Counted from the stretch's first letter, positions 34,870 through 44,467 are shown. The stretch is DNA of 50,227 bases from Lachnospiraceae bacterium (GCA_021200995.1 JAJQFS010000017.1:1-50227), one strand, 5' to 3'. Notes: generated by a model not told the origin, from the letters alone. Made by a program: numbers and translations.

Positions 34870-36729
34870 ATGGTTTTAGCGGATATTACAAAGGAAAATG
34901 ATATCAAAAAGCTGCCGCCCGAAGAATATGAGTCCATGGCGGCCGAGATCAGGCAGTTTTTGCTGGAGCATGTCAGTAAAACCGGCGGGCATCTGGCATC
35001 CAATCTGGGAACGGTGGAGATGACCATGGCGCTGCACTTAAGTCTGGACCTGCCGAAGGATAAGATTATCTGGGACGTCGGCCATCAGAGCTACACGCAC
35101 AAAATATTGACCGGCCGCGCGCAGGAGTTTGACACGCTGCGCCAGTTTCATGGCCTGAGCGGCTTCCCGAAGCGAAAGGAAAGCGACTGTGACTGCTTCG
35201 ACACAGGACACAGCTCCACTTCCATCTCGGCGGCGGTCGGTATGGCGAAGGCCCGCGATTTAAAGGGGACGGACGAGACCATTGTGGCGGTAATCGGCGA
35301 CGGCTCCATGACCGGCGGTATGGCCTATGAGGCGTTAAACAACGCGGCGCGGCTGAAAAGCAATCTGATTATTATTTTAAATGATAATGACATGTCCATC
35401 TCCGAGAACGTGGGCGGTCTGCACAAATATCTGGACATGGTGCGTACAGGGGACACTTACCTGAATATCAAGGATAAGGTGGCCAATACGCTTTTACAGA
35501 TTCCGGACAAGGGCGAGGAGATGGTGGACGGCATCCGCCGTGTCAAAAACAGCATCAAGCATATGATCCTGCCTGGCAGCTGGTTTGAGGAGCTGGGAAT
35601 TACCTATCTGGGACCGGTGGATGGCCATGATATTCCCGTGATGCTGCGCTTTATTGAGGAGGCCAGAAAGGCCAGGGGCGCGGCGGTCATCCACGTGCTC
35701 ACGCAGAAAGGGCGCGGCTATGAGCCAGCGGAGAAAAATCCCAGCCGCTTCCACGGGCCGGGGCCGTTTGACATCGAGACCGGCAAAAGCCTGGAGCAGA
35801 AGTCCTATCCCGCTTATACAGATGTCTTTTCCGGGTCGGTCTGCAAGCTGGGAGAATTAAACCCGAAGGTCGTGGCGATCACAGCGGCCATGGCGGACGG
35901 AACGGGACTGACACGCTTCCAGAAGCGTTTTCCGGAGCGGTTTTTCGATGTGGGAATTGCGGAGCAGCACGCGGTCACCTTTGCTGCGGGCCTGGCCGTC
36001 AGCGGCTTTCATCCGGTGGTGGCGATTTATTCTTCCTTCCTGCAGCGGGCCTATGACCAGATCCTGCATGATGTCTGCATTCAGAATCTGCCAGTGGTAT
36101 TCGCCATTGACAGAGCAGGGATTGTGGGCAGCGACGGGGAGACCCATCAGGGCGTATTTGATTATTCGTATTTATCTTCCCTTCCAAATATGCATATTCT
36201 GGCGCCCAAAAACGACTGGGAACTGGCGATGATGATGAAGTTTGCCATGGAGCAGGAGAGTCCGGTGGCGGTCCGCTATCCCAGAGGAAGGGCATGTCAG
36301 GGTTTTCAGGAATTCAAAGAACCCATTATCATGGGCAAGTGCGAGGTTTTACACCAGGGCAGCCGCGTCGTGATTTTCGCGGTGGGCAGTATGGTGAAGG
36401 AGGCCATGGAGGTGCGCAGCCTGTTAATGGGACAGGGGCTGGATATCACAGTGGTGAACGGCCGCTTTGTCAAGCCGATCGATGAGCGGGCGGTTTTAGT
36501 ACAGGCAGCCTGCCATGATCTGTTAGTGACTATGGAGGACAACGTGCTGACCGGAGGCTATGGCGCAGCGGTGGGAGAATGCCTGCTGGAGCATGGCGTG
36601 TCCATCCCTGTATACAGAGTGGGCGTTCCGGACCGCTTTATCGAGCATGGCAGCATTTCAGAATTGAAGCATATGCTTCGGATTGACGCGGAAAGTGTAG
36701 CGCGGGAGATTTTGGAGAGGGTGTCATGA
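34870..36729 (+). CDS. dxs: 1-deoxy-D-xylulose-5-phosphate synthase
   Basis: Dxs is the first enzyme of the MEP isoprenoid pathway, a thiamine-diphosphate enzyme joining pyruvate and glyceraldehyde 3-phosphate. The 619-residue product is full length. It has HLASNLGTVEMTMALH, the TPP motif region VIGDGSMTGGMAYEALN with NDNDMSISENVGG, the transketolase middle domain signature FDVGIAEQHAVTFAAG, and DRAGIVGSDGETHQG. The ATG at 34870 lies directly behind the ispA stop, with GGGAGAAAT upstream. The stop overlaps the tlyA start (ATGA at 36726). Dxs also feeds thiamine and pyridoxal synthesis in many bacteria. Confidence 0.97.
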   Translation: MVLADITKENDIKKLPPEEYESMAAEIRQFLLEHVSKTGGHLASNLGTVEMTMALHLSLDLPKDKIIWDVGHQSYTHKILTGRAQEFDTLRQFHGLSGFPKRKESDCDCFDTGHSSTSISAAVGMAKARDLKGTDETIVAVIGDGSMTGGMAYEALNNAARLKSNLIIILNDNDMSISENVGGLHKYLDMVRTGDTYLNIKDKVANTLLQIPDKGEEMVDGIRRVKNSIKHMILPGSWFEELGITYLGPVDGHDIPVMLRFIEEARKARGAAVIHVLTQKGRGYEPAEKNPSRFHGPGPFDIETGKSLEQKSYPAYTDVFSGSVCKLGELNPKVVAITAAMADGTGLTRFQKRFPERFFDVGIAEQHAVTFAAGLAVSGFHPVVAIYSSFLQRAYDQILHDVCIQNLPVVFAIDRAGIVGSDGETHQGVFDYSYLSSLPNMHILAPKNDWELAMMMKFAMEQESPVAVRYPRGRACQGFQEFKEPIIMGKCEVLHQGSRVVIFAVGSMVKEAMEVRSLLMGQGLDITVVNGRFVKPIDERAVLVQAACHDLLVTMEDNVLTGGYGAAVGECLLEHGVSIPVYRVGVPDRFIEHGSISELKHMLRIDAESVAREILERVS

Positions 36730-37640
36730 AGGAACGTCTGGACATCCTGCTGGTCAATCAGGGGCTTGCGCCAAGCCGTGAGAAAGCGAAGGCCATGATC
36801 ATGGCGGGGCAGGTCTTTGTAGATAATCAGCGTGAGGATAAGGCGGGCAGCCTCTTTGATCAGGAAAGGGCGCATATTGAAGTGCGGGGGCAGTCCTTAA
36901 AATATGTCAGCAGGGGCGGACTGAAGCTGGAAAAAGCGTTCGCTTCCTTTCCACTGAACCTTTCAGGAAAGGTCTGTATGGATATCGGCGCGTCCACCGG
37001 CGGCTTTACGGACTGTATGCTGCAGAATGGCGCGGCAAAAGTGTACGCGGTGGATGTGGGATATGGACAGCTGGACTGGAAGCTGCGTAATGACGAACGT
37101 GTCATTTGCACGGAAAAGACGAATTTCCGTTATCTGACGCCGGGCGATCTGCCTGAGCAGGTGGATTTCGCTTCCTGCGATGTTTCCTTTATTTCCCTGA
37201 CCAGGATTTTGCTGCCGGCTTTTTATCTGCTGAAGGATTCAGGACAGATGGTATGCCTCATCAAGCCGCAGTTTGAGGCCGGCCGTGATAAGGTGGGCAA
37301 AAAGGGCGTGGTCAGGGATCAGAAGGTACACAGGGAGGTCATTGAACACGTTGCGGATTTTGCGGATATGATCGGCTTTGAGGTTCTGGATCTTGATTTT
37401 TCTCCTGTCAGAGGACCGGAGGGCAATATCGAATATCTGCTTTATTTACAGAAGAATGCGTTGAAAGCTTCCGGAACAGCGGAAATAACGCGGGACGAGG
37501 GTGAAATTCTGACCGAGCGGCAGGCACTGGAGCGCGTACATGCTGTCTGGGCTCAAAAGACCGGCCTTTCTTACAGGGAAGACTGGAAATGTAAAATAGA
37601 AGCTACGGTGGCAGCGGCCCATGTTAAGCTCGACCGCTGA
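36726..37640 (+). CDS. tlyA: TlyA-family rRNA 2'-O-methyltransferase
   Basis: TlyA proteins methylate ribose in 16S and 23S rRNA; in Mycobacterium this gives capreomycin sensitivity. The older label hemolysin A is probably not meaningful here. The 304-residue product has an N-terminal S4 RNA-binding domain (about 4-65, RLDILLVNQGLAPSREKAK). A FtsJ-like methyltransferase domain follows, with the S-adenosylmethionine loop MDIGASTGGFTDCML and CDVSFISLTRILLP. The C-terminal part, with LIKPQFEAGRDKVGKKG, fits family lysine positions. An extension of about 40 residues follows. The ATG overlaps the dxs stop. Confidence 0.93.
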   Translation: MKERLDILLVNQGLAPSREKAKAMIMAGQVFVDNQREDKAGSLFDQERAHIEVRGQSLKYVSRGGLKLEKAFASFPLNLSGKVCMDIGASTGGFTDCMLQNGAAKVYAVDVGYGQLDWKLRNDERVICTEKTNFRYLTPGDLPEQVDFASCDVSFISLTRILLPAFYLLKDSGQMVCLIKPQFEAGRDKVGKKGVVRDQKVHREVIEHVADFADMIGFEVLDLDFSPVRGPEGNIEYLLYLQKNALKASGTAEITRDEGEILTERQALERVHAVWAQKTGLSYREDWKCKIEATVAAAHVKLDR

Positions 37641-37656
37641 GCGGAAAGGATCGTTT

Positions 37657-38526
37657 ATGCAGGAATCGATCAGGAAAATATGTGTGCTGAGTAATGATTA
37701 CAAGGATCGGGGACTGGTCCTGACCCATCGCATTGAGGATTATATGAGGTCGCACGGCGGCGAAGTCTCGGTGGTTTTTACCAAGTGGGATTTTGAGAAG
37801 GAGGAATGGACCAGATCAGAGGAAATTCCGGCGGATTCGCAGTGTATCCTGGTGATCGGCGGCGACGGCACCATGCTGCAGGCTGCCCGCAACAGCTATG
37901 GGATGGGCATTCCGCTTCTGGGCGTCAATAAGGGGACGCTGGGCTTCATGACGGAGATTGACTCTGAGAACCTGGAGAACAGCCTGGAACAGCTGCTTTT
38001 GGGCGATTATATGGTGGAAGAACGCATAATGTTAGAGGGAGAGATCGAGCGTAGAAACGGGGAGATCATCTCTAACATCGCGCTGAACGACATTGTTATC
38101 AACCGCGCGGGTTCTCTTCAGACTGTACGCTTTGACGTCTGGCTGAACAACAGCCTGCTTCGGCGTTATAATGCTGACGGCTGTATTATTTCCACGCCCA
38201 CCGGTTCTACCGCTTATAATCTTTCCGCGGGAGGCCCTGTTATTGAACCGACCGCCATGGCCATGTGTATGACCAATATCTGCCCGCACAATCTCTTTAA
38301 CCGCGGTGTGGTTATGTCCGGCAAACAGCTGATTACCCTGGTGAATCCGGGAGACCGGCAGGGCAGAGACCAGCCGGTAGAGGTGGCGTTTGACGGAGCC
38401 TTCAAGGTAAGGCTGCATACCGGAGACTGTATCGACATTACCCAGGCAAAGTCCACAGCGAAAATTATCCGCCTGGAGCCGACCAGCTTTATGGAAACCT
38501 TACATAGAAAGATGAGCAATACCTGA
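37657..38526 (+). CDS. nadK: NAD kinase
   Basis: This enzyme phosphorylates NAD+ to NADP+ and so supplies the NADP pool used by Fhs/FolD and NfnAB. The 289-residue product has the nucleotide-binding GGDGTMLQAARNS, VNKGTLGFMTEID, the NAD contact region NDIVINR and the STPTGSTAYNLSAGGP signature. The ATG at 37657 follows AAAGGA and matches the start of homologues; the upstream in-frame ATG at 37621 lies inside tlyA. argR follows closely, as in many Firmicutes. Confidence 0.96.
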   Translation: MQESIRKICVLSNDYKDRGLVLTHRIEDYMRSHGGEVSVVFTKWDFEKEEWTRSEEIPADSQCILVIGGDGTMLQAARNSYGMGIPLLGVNKGTLGFMTEIDSENLENSLEQLLLGDYMVEERIMLEGEIERRNGEIISNIALNDIVINRAGSLQTVRFDVWLNNSLLRRYNADGCIISTPTGSTAYNLSAGGPVIEPTAMAMCMTNICPHNLFNRGVVMSGKQLITLVNPGDRQGRDQPVEVAFDGAFKVRLHTGDCIDITQAKSTAKIIRLEPTSFMETLHRKMSNT

Positions 38527-38538
38527 TTGGGGAAAGCA

Positions 38539-38985
38539 ATGAAGAAAGACAGATTGGACGAGATTATCCATCTCGTACAGCAAGAGGATATTGAGACGCA
38601 GGAGGAGCTGACTGCGCTGTTAAACCAGGCGGGATTTTCGGTGACACAGGCCACCGTCAGCAGGGATATCAGAAAGCTTGGACTGGTGAAGCGTCCCACG
38701 CAGAGGGGCAGAATGAAATATATGCTTCCTTCCGGGGAAGAGAACCTGACCAGGCGGCAGCTGGAGATTTTAAAGGCCAGCGTCCTTTCCATGGAACCGG
38801 CGATGAACCTGCTGGTGATCAAAACGAGCGCGGGTATGGCAATGGCGGCGGGTGCGGCGTTAGATGATTTAAAGCTTCCGGAAATCGTGGGCGCTGTGGC
38901 GGGGGACGATACGATTCTGGTCGCTACCAAATCCCCGAAGGACGCGGAGCTTTTGCAAAACGCGCTGCTGAAACTGCTGTCTTAA
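38539..38985 (+). CDS. argR: Arginine repressor ArgR/AhrC
   Basis: ArgR is a hexameric regulator that binds ARG boxes when arginine is present, repressing synthesis and activating breakdown. The 148-residue protein has an N-terminal winged helix (about 1-70, with recognition helix VTQATVSRDIRKLGLVK). The C-terminal oligomerisation domain (about 80-148) carries the arginine-binding GAVAGDDTIL. The ATG at 38539 follows TTGGGGA and overlaps no other gene. Its location between nadK and recN is conserved in Firmicutes and does not in itself imply arginine genes nearby. None are seen in this window. Confidence 0.95.
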   Translation: MKKDRLDEIIHLVQQEDIETQEELTALLNQAGFSVTQATVSRDIRKLGLVKRPTQRGRMKYMLPSGEENLTRRQLEILKASVLSMEPAMNLLVIKTSAGMAMAAGAALDDLKLPEIVGAVAGDDTILVATKSPKDAELLQNALLKLLS

Positions 38986-39006
38986 TGCGTCATTAGGAGG
39001 AAGAAA

Positions 39007-40695
39007 ATGCTGAGCAATCTGCATGTAAAAAATCTGGCCCTGATGAAAGAGTGCGATATGAATCTGCGTCCGGGCTTAAATATTCTGACCGGCGAGACGG
39101 GCGCGGGAAAATCCCTTCTGATGGGAAGCGTCAACCTGGCGCTGGGCGGCAAGGCGGACAGGGAGATGATTCGCAGGGGCTGTGATTACGCGCTGGTGGA
39201 GCTGGTATTTGAGAATCTGGGACCCGAGGTTTATGAGAAGCTTCAGGATATGGGGCTTTCCGTGGACGACGACGTGGTCATCCTGCAGAGAAAGATACAG
39301 GCAAGCCGCTCCACGATCCGTATCAATGGGGAGCAGGTAACGGCCAGGCAGGTGAAGGAGCTGGCGGAGCTGCTGATCGACATTCATGGTCAGCATGAGC
39401 ATCAGTCCCTCTTAAAGGCTTCCAGACAGTTGGAAATTCTGGATTCGTACGCGGGACAGGAGCAGAAAGAGAACCTGGAACGATTAAAGACCCATTATGA
39501 GGAATACCGCCAGGCAAAGCAGAAGCTGAGTGAGGAGGATCTTGATGAGAGCGCTCTTGCCAGAGAACGGGACCTTTTGAACTATGAAGTGCGGGAAATT
39601 ACCGCTGCGGCGCTGTCTGTCGGGGAGGATGAGGAGCTGGAGGCACGGTTTTTAAAGCTGCAGAACGCGCGCAGGATCATCGAGGCGCTGCGCAGCTGCG
39701 CGGCTGCCACAGGTTATGACGAGGGCGCCGGCGCGCTGGTCAGCAGGGCACTTGGAGAGTTCAGGCAGGTGGCGGATTATGACAAAGAGCTCCAACAGCT
39801 TCACAGCTCACTGCTTGACATCGACAGTCTGCTTTCTGATTTCAGCAGAGAAGCTTTAAGATATGCTGACAGCCTGGATTTTGAGGAGGAAAGCTTTTAT
39901 GAGGTTTCCAGCCGCCTGACGGAAGTCAACCGTCTGAAAAATAAATACGGCGGGAGTGTGCAGTCCGCGCTTCAATATTGCCAGGAGAAGGAAGCACGCT
40001 TAAAAGAACTGGAGCATTATGACGAATATATCGAAGAACTGCGGCAAAAGGAGCGCGCCGCGTATGAAAGGGTAATCGCGGACTGCACTGAAGTCACCGC
40101 TGTCCGCAGGCAGTGTGCGCCTGTACTTGCGGATACACTTAAAACGGCGCTTTCTGAGCTGAACTTTCTGGATGTGCAGTTTTCCATCGCCCTGCGCGAG
40201 CGTGAAAAGCCGGGCGAGAAGGGGATGGAGGACGCGGAGTTTCTGATTTCCTTAAATCCAGGTGAACCTTTAAAGCCCATGTCGCAGGTGGCAAGCGGCG
40301 GCGAGCTGTCGAGAATCATGCTGGCAATCAAAACGGTGCTGGCGGACCAGGATCATATCGATACGCTGATCTTTGATGAGATTGATTCCGGAATCAGCGG
40401 CAACACCGCGTGGCGGGTGTCTGAGAAGCTGGGGAAGCTTGCGGCTTCGCATCAGGTAATCTGTATCACCCATCTGCCGCAGATCGCGGCGATGGCGGAC
40501 GCGCATTACCTGATTTCCAAGCATGTGGAGGAGGGCAATACGGTTTCTGGCATTGAGGAGCTTGACAAGGAGGCTTCCATCGGGGAACTGGCGCGGATGC
40601 TGGGCGCGGAGCAGGTGACGGATTCCGCTGCCGCCCACGCGAAGGATATGCTGGCGCAGGCGCGTCTTTATAAAAACAATATTTTCACATTATAA
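39007..40695 (+). CDS. recN: DNA repair protein RecN
   Basis: RecN is an SMC-like ATPase recruited early to DNA double-strand breaks. The 562-residue product is full length. It has an N-terminal Walker A (LTGETGAGKSLLMGSV) and a central coiled-coil region (about 155-370). The C-terminal ABC signature is VASGGELSRIMLA, followed by Walker B DTLIFDEIDSGISG and the switch THLPQIAAMAD. TTAGGAGGAAG gives a strong ribosome binding site. The argR-recN-spoIVB order matches Bacillus and Clostridium. Confidence 0.97.
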   Translation: MLSNLHVKNLALMKECDMNLRPGLNILTGETGAGKSLLMGSVNLALGGKADREMIRRGCDYALVELVFENLGPEVYEKLQDMGLSVDDDVVILQRKIQASRSTIRINGEQVTARQVKELAELLIDIHGQHEHQSLLKASRQLEILDSYAGQEQKENLERLKTHYEEYRQAKQKLSEEDLDESALARERDLLNYEVREITAAALSVGEDEELEARFLKLQNARRIIEALRSCAAATGYDEGAGALVSRALGEFRQVADYDKELQQLHSSLLDIDSLLSDFSREALRYADSLDFEEESFYEVSSRLTEVNRLKNKYGGSVQSALQYCQEKEARLKELEHYDEYIEELRQKERAAYERVIADCTEVTAVRRQCAPVLADTLKTALSELNFLDVQFSIALREREKPGEKGMEDAEFLISLNPGEPLKPMSQVASGGELSRIMLAIKTVLADQDHIDTLIFDEIDSGISGNTAWRVSEKLGKLAASHQVICITHLPQIAAMADAHYLISKHVEEGNTVSGIEELDKEASIGELARMLGAEQVTDSAAAHAKDMLAQARLYKNNIFTL

Positions 40696-40727
40696 TTCTT
40701 TCTGAAATGAACCATACTGAAAAAGAG

Positions 40728-40761
40728 GGCGCAAACAGGGCTTTTGCCTTTTGTCTGCGCC
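40728..40761 (+). other. Hairpin between recN and spoIVB
   Basis: GGCGCA (40728-40733) pairs with TGCGCC (40756-40761), and an inner AGGGC pairs with GCCTT around TTTT. Only a weak T-rich tail follows (TTGCATTT). It may be a partial terminator separating repair and sporulation genes, or a leader structure of spoIVB. Confidence 0.45.
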
Positions 40762-40782
40762 TTGCATTTCAGAGGTTTGTTT

Positions 40783-42036
40783 ATGAAAAAAGAAGTATGG
40801 CTGAAAAAAATATTGATCTTTCTGCTGGGGCTGTCAGCGCTTTTTTCCTCTCTCAGCGGCTTCGCGGTTCAATACTATGAATCTGTGCTGCCTGACACCA
40901 TCCATGTGACCAGCGGAGAAATCCAGACCTTTGATCTGGATCTGCCTTTGACCGCCACCATTCAGTCCGTGAATGATGACGATACCAGCATGGTGGTCAG
41001 TCTGGGACAGACTGTGCGTCTTCTGGCCAGGAGCCTGACGGAATATCAGATGGAGTGCAGGCTTCTCGGCATATTCCCTGTCAAGACGGTATCCTTAAAA
41101 GTGGTGGACAGTACTTATGTGATTCCGGGCGGAATTCCGGTAGGAATTTACATGGAGACGGACGGCGTGATGGTAGTGGATGTGACCGAAGTGGAAACGA
41201 ATGGGGGAACGGTCTGCCCGGCGGAGTATGTTCTGCAGGAAGGAGATTATATCCTGGCGGTCGATGGGAAAAGCGTGGACGATAAGACAGACATCGTCGA
41301 TCAGGTGGCGCAAAGTGACGGCGACAGCCTGGTTCTGACAATCAACAGAAATTATCAGGTCTTTGACGCGAAGGTGACGCCTGTGCGCAGCAAAGAAGGG
41401 GAGTATCAGCTGGGAATCTGGATCCGGGACAATGCCCAGGGAATCGGAACACTGACCTATATGGACGAGCTGGGAAACTTTGGCGCACTGGGGCATGGAA
41501 TTCATGATTCCGATACAGGCGAGATCATTCATTTAAAACAGGACAGTCTGTATGAGACGGAGATTCTGGCGATTCAGAAGGGAGAAAGCGGTTCCCCCGG
41601 CGAGCTGACCGGTGTGATCGAGTACAGAGAGGACCAGCAGCTTGGAAACATATACTTAAATAGTGAGTATGGCATCTTTGGCAGCTGCAATCTCAGCCTG
41701 CGCAGTGAGATGCTGAAGTGGGAGCCTGTCCAGGTGGGATATCCGGAAGAGGCAAAAACCGGCTATGCGCAGATTATCTGTACGGTGGATGGAGAACGCA
41801 GCTATTATGACACGGAAATCACGGCCATCCATTCCGATGCCGCCAATCAGAGCAAAGCGCTGGAAATCACTGTCACAGATCCTGAGCTTTTGGAGATTAC
41901 CGGTGGGATTGTGCAGGGCTTAAGCGGTTCTCCGATCATACAGAATGATAAAATCATCGGCGCCGTGACGCATGTCTTTGTCAATGACCCAACCAGAGGG
42001 TACGGAATTTTTATCAGCACGATGCTGGAGCAGTAA
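40783..42036 (+). CDS. spoIVB: SpoIVB signalling serine peptidase
   Basis: SpoIVB is made in the forespore, crosses into the intermembrane space and starts the pathway that activates sigma-K in the mother cell. The 417-residue protein has an N-terminal signal anchor (about 5-27, LKKILIFLLGLSALFSSLSGF). A PDZ domain follows (about 100-195, with VCPAEYVLQEGDYILAVDGK). The S55 peptidase domain has the catalytic histidine in ALGHGIHDSDTG and the catalytic serine in IVQGLSGSPIIQNDKIIGA. The ATG at 40783 has a modest site (CAGAGG). In most spore formers spo0A follows directly; here glgX follows instead. Confidence 0.95.
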   Translation: MKKEVWLKKILIFLLGLSALFSSLSGFAVQYYESVLPDTIHVTSGEIQTFDLDLPLTATIQSVNDDDTSMVVSLGQTVRLLARSLTEYQMECRLLGIFPVKTVSLKVVDSTYVIPGGIPVGIYMETDGVMVVDVTEVETNGGTVCPAEYVLQEGDYILAVDGKSVDDKTDIVDQVAQSDGDSLVLTINRNYQVFDAKVTPVRSKEGEYQLGIWIRDNAQGIGTLTYMDELGNFGALGHGIHDSDTGEIIHLKQDSLYETEILAIQKGESGSPGELTGVIEYREDQQLGNIYLNSEYGIFGSCNLSLRSEMLKWEPVQVGYPEEAKTGYAQIICTVDGERSYYDTEITAIHSDAANQSKALEITVTDPELLEITGGIVQGLSGSPIIQNDKIIGAVTHVFVNDPTRGYGIFISTMLEQ

Positions 42037-42043
42037 AAATGAC

Positions 42044-42072
42044 GTGACTTATGTCAAAAGATAAGATATAAT
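42044..42072 (+). promoter_or_regulatory. Predicted sigma-A promoter of glgX
   Basis: GTGACT (42044-42049) and a perfect TATAAT (42067-42072) are spaced by 17 bases, directly after the spoIVB stop. It gives glgX its own vegetative transcription, separate from forespore control of spoIVB. Confidence 0.6.
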
Positions 42073-42127
42073 TTTAGAGATTTATGTATGAAAAAGACTT
42101 TGCATTCCGCCTGAAAGGGAAAAATGT

Positions 42128-44254
42128 ATGATAGAAATTAACGATGTAACCGCGCTGCGGTTGAAAAATATGTACCCTACGATGAAAATCGCGGGTTATT
42201 ATGTGCGTCAGGGCTTTTTTGAGTGGAACGGGGCGACGCCACTTTACAACGGCGTCAATTTTACGGTACACACACATTTTGGCACATCCTGCGAGCTTTT
42301 GCTTTTCCACAATGGGGAGGATGAGCCTTACGCGGTCCTGCCTTTTCCGGAGGAGTTCAAAATCGGGGATGTCTACTCCATGATGGTGTATGGCCTGGAT
42401 ATTTCCAAATTTGAGTATGCCTACCGCATCGATGGGCCGTATGAGCCCGCGAAGGGACATATCTTTAATAAAAACGCCGTTCTTCTGGATCCTTACGCGA
42501 AGTCCGTGGCCTGTCAGGGCAGCTGGGGACAGAAGCCGAGCCATTACCACGCGAGAGTCGTCTCGGATAATTTTGACTGGCGCAATGAGACGCAGTCGGC
42601 CAAGCCCATGAGTGATCTGGTGATCTATGAGCTGCACGTCAGAAGCTTTACGCAGAATGAGAATTCCGGTGTGAAACATCGCGGTACCTTTGCGGGGCTG
42701 CAGGAGAAGATTCCCTATCTGAAAGAGCTGGGAATCAACGCCGTGGAGCTGATGCCGGTCTTTGAGTTTGACGAATGTATGAATGCCAGGGAGGTAGACG
42801 GAAAGCAGCTGCTGGAATGCTGGGGCTACAACACGGTCAGCTTTTTTGCACCGAACGCCGAATACGCTTCCGCCGACGAGAAAAATAACGCGGGCCGCGA
42901 GTTAAAGGAACTGATCCGTGAGCTGCATAAAAACGATATCGAAGTCATTCTGGACGTCGTCTTCAATCACACGGCGGAGGGGAATGAGCGCGGGCCGTTT
43001 TTTTTCTTCAAGGGCTTTGACAATCAGATTTACTACATGCTGACGCCAGACGGCAATTATTATAATTTCAGCGGCTGCGGCAATACCTTAAACTGCAGTC
43101 ATCCCATCGTGCAGAATCTGGTGACGGAGAGCCTGCGCTACTGGACGCTCAATTATCGTGTGGACGGGTTCCGCTTTGACCTGGCGACGATCCTGGGCAG
43201 GAATGAGGACGGCTCGCCGATGAACAACCCGCCGCTTTTGCGCAGCCTTGCTTATGATCCCGTTTTAAGCAGAGTGAAGCTGATCGCGGAGGCCTGGGAC
43301 GCGGGCGGCATGTATCAGGTCGGCAATTTCCCCGCCAGCAAGCGCTGGGCGGAATGGAACGGCCGTTACCGCGATGTGATGCGCGGGTACTTAAAGGGAG
43401 AAAACTGGATGGCACACACCGCCATGATGAGCATCTGCGGCTCCATTGATCTGTACGGCGGCTTTGAGCATGACAACGACCGTTACGCGGGTTACGATTC
43501 CTGCGTGAATTTCTTTACCTGTCACGATGGTTTTACGCTGTACGACCTCTATGCTTATAATGACAAGCACAATGAAAATAACGGCTGGCACAATAGGGAC
43601 GGCACCGATGACAATCACAGCTGGAACTGCGGGGCGGAAGGAGATACCTCAGATCCGGAGGTACTGAAATTAAGATACCGTATGATCCGCAACGCGGTTG
43701 CGGTTTTAATGTGCAGCCGCGGCACGCCCATGTTTTTAGCCGGCGATGAGTTCGGCAACACGAAATTTGGCAATAATAACTCCTATTGCCAGGACAATGA
43801 GATTTCCTGGCTCGACTGGAGCCTTCTTGAAAAAAATCAGGATCTCTTTCAGTTCTGCCGGTTTATGATCCATTACCGCATGGAGCATGTGGTGATCCGC
43901 AAGCGCCTGCCGGACGCGGTCTGTGGTATGCCAAGATTAAGAGTACATGCGCCGGACGCGAGGATAACGGAGGATTTGCCGCATGATATGAGAACTTTTG
44001 GTGTCTGTTTCACTGGCTATGATTCGGAAAAAGGAAAGGACGACCTGGTTTATCTGGCGGTTAACACGAACTGGGAGGACGTCTACATCACGCTTCCGGA
44101 TTTAAAGCAGATGGGAGAGTGGTATCTGTCCGCCGATACTTATGGAGACGAGAAGGGACAATATTACTTCCGTGAACTGCATGGGTCAAGAATTACGCAG
44201 GGCTATCTGCTGCGCGCCAGGAGTGTGGCGGTCTTTACAGGCCGACAGTTTTAG
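42128..44254 (+). CDS. glgX: Glycogen debranching enzyme / isoamylase-type GH13
   Basis: This hydrolyses alpha-1,6 branches of glycogen or related glucans. The 708-residue protein has an N-terminal CBM48-like domain (about 15-125). The GH13 barrel has VIYELHVRSFT, the region DVVFNHTAEG, the nucleophile region VDGFRFDLATILG, the acid/base region LIAEAWDAGG and FFTCHDGFTLYDL. A C-terminal beta domain ends the protein. No secretion signal is seen, so it acts in the cytoplasm. GGGAAAAATGT lies before the ATG. Together with glgA 2.8 kb downstream it points to storage polysaccharide turnover. Pullulanase of the same clan is the alternative name. Confidence 0.9.
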   Translation: MIEINDVTALRLKNMYPTMKIAGYYVRQGFFEWNGATPLYNGVNFTVHTHFGTSCELLLFHNGEDEPYAVLPFPEEFKIGDVYSMMVYGLDISKFEYAYRIDGPYEPAKGHIFNKNAVLLDPYAKSVACQGSWGQKPSHYHARVVSDNFDWRNETQSAKPMSDLVIYELHVRSFTQNENSGVKHRGTFAGLQEKIPYLKELGINAVELMPVFEFDECMNAREVDGKQLLECWGYNTVSFFAPNAEYASADEKNNAGRELKELIRELHKNDIEVILDVVFNHTAEGNERGPFFFFKGFDNQIYYMLTPDGNYYNFSGCGNTLNCSHPIVQNLVTESLRYWTLNYRVDGFRFDLATILGRNEDGSPMNNPPLLRSLAYDPVLSRVKLIAEAWDAGGMYQVGNFPASKRWAEWNGRYRDVMRGYLKGENWMAHTAMMSICGSIDLYGGFEHDNDRYAGYDSCVNFFTCHDGFTLYDLYAYNDKHNENNGWHNRDGTDDNHSWNCGAEGDTSDPEVLKLRYRMIRNAVAVLMCSRGTPMFLAGDEFGNTKFGNNNSYCQDNEISWLDWSLLEKNQDLFQFCRFMIHYRMEHVVIRKRLPDAVCGMPRLRVHAPDARITEDLPHDMRTFGVCFTGYDSEKGKDDLVYLAVNTNWEDVYITLPDLKQMGEWYLSADTYGDEKGQYYFRELHGSRITQGYLLRARSVAVFTGRQF

Positions 44255-44258
44255 AAAG

Positions 44259-44447
44259 CTATTCACGGCTCTCCACCTACATGCGCAAAAGCAGCCAGCA
44301 AAGCTGTCTGGCGCAGCAAAAAGCGCTGCTCATTTTTTTGCTTATGTGGGTGGAGTTCCTGTTTCACAGGCTTCAACGTAAAATGTAATCAGTACCTTAC
44401 GTGCAAGCACGACGCTCCTGCTTACATTTTACATTGGCCGTGAATAG
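44259..44447 (+). repeat. Structured intergenic element with inverted ends
   Basis: CTATTCACGGC (44259-44269) is repeated in perfect inverted form as GCCGTGAATAG (44437-44447), bounding 189 bases. Two more strong stems lie inside: 44271-44282 with 44344-44355 (12 bp, one G-U) and 44378-44388 with 44422-44432 (11 bp, perfect). The second has an alternative partner, ACGTAA with TTACGT. Its right end extends into the 15-mer also found at 24311. This layout resembles a small non-coding mobile or interspersed repeat. It may also act as RNA between glgX and the ABC gene. Confidence 0.6.
44313..44339 (+). terminator. Likely Rho-independent terminator after glgX
   Basis: GCAGC (44313-44317) pairs with GCTGC (44325-44329), followed by a run of seven T (44333-44339). 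It sits inside the larger structured element, so the element may supply the glgX terminator. Confidence 0.5.
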
Positions 44448-44467
44448 TAACTTTTGGAGGCATATAC

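Noticed and set aside
36726-37640. Haemolysin function for the TlyA and CorC/HlyC proteins
   Set aside because: The names are historical; the domains point to an rRNA methyltransferase and a CBS/CorC protein.
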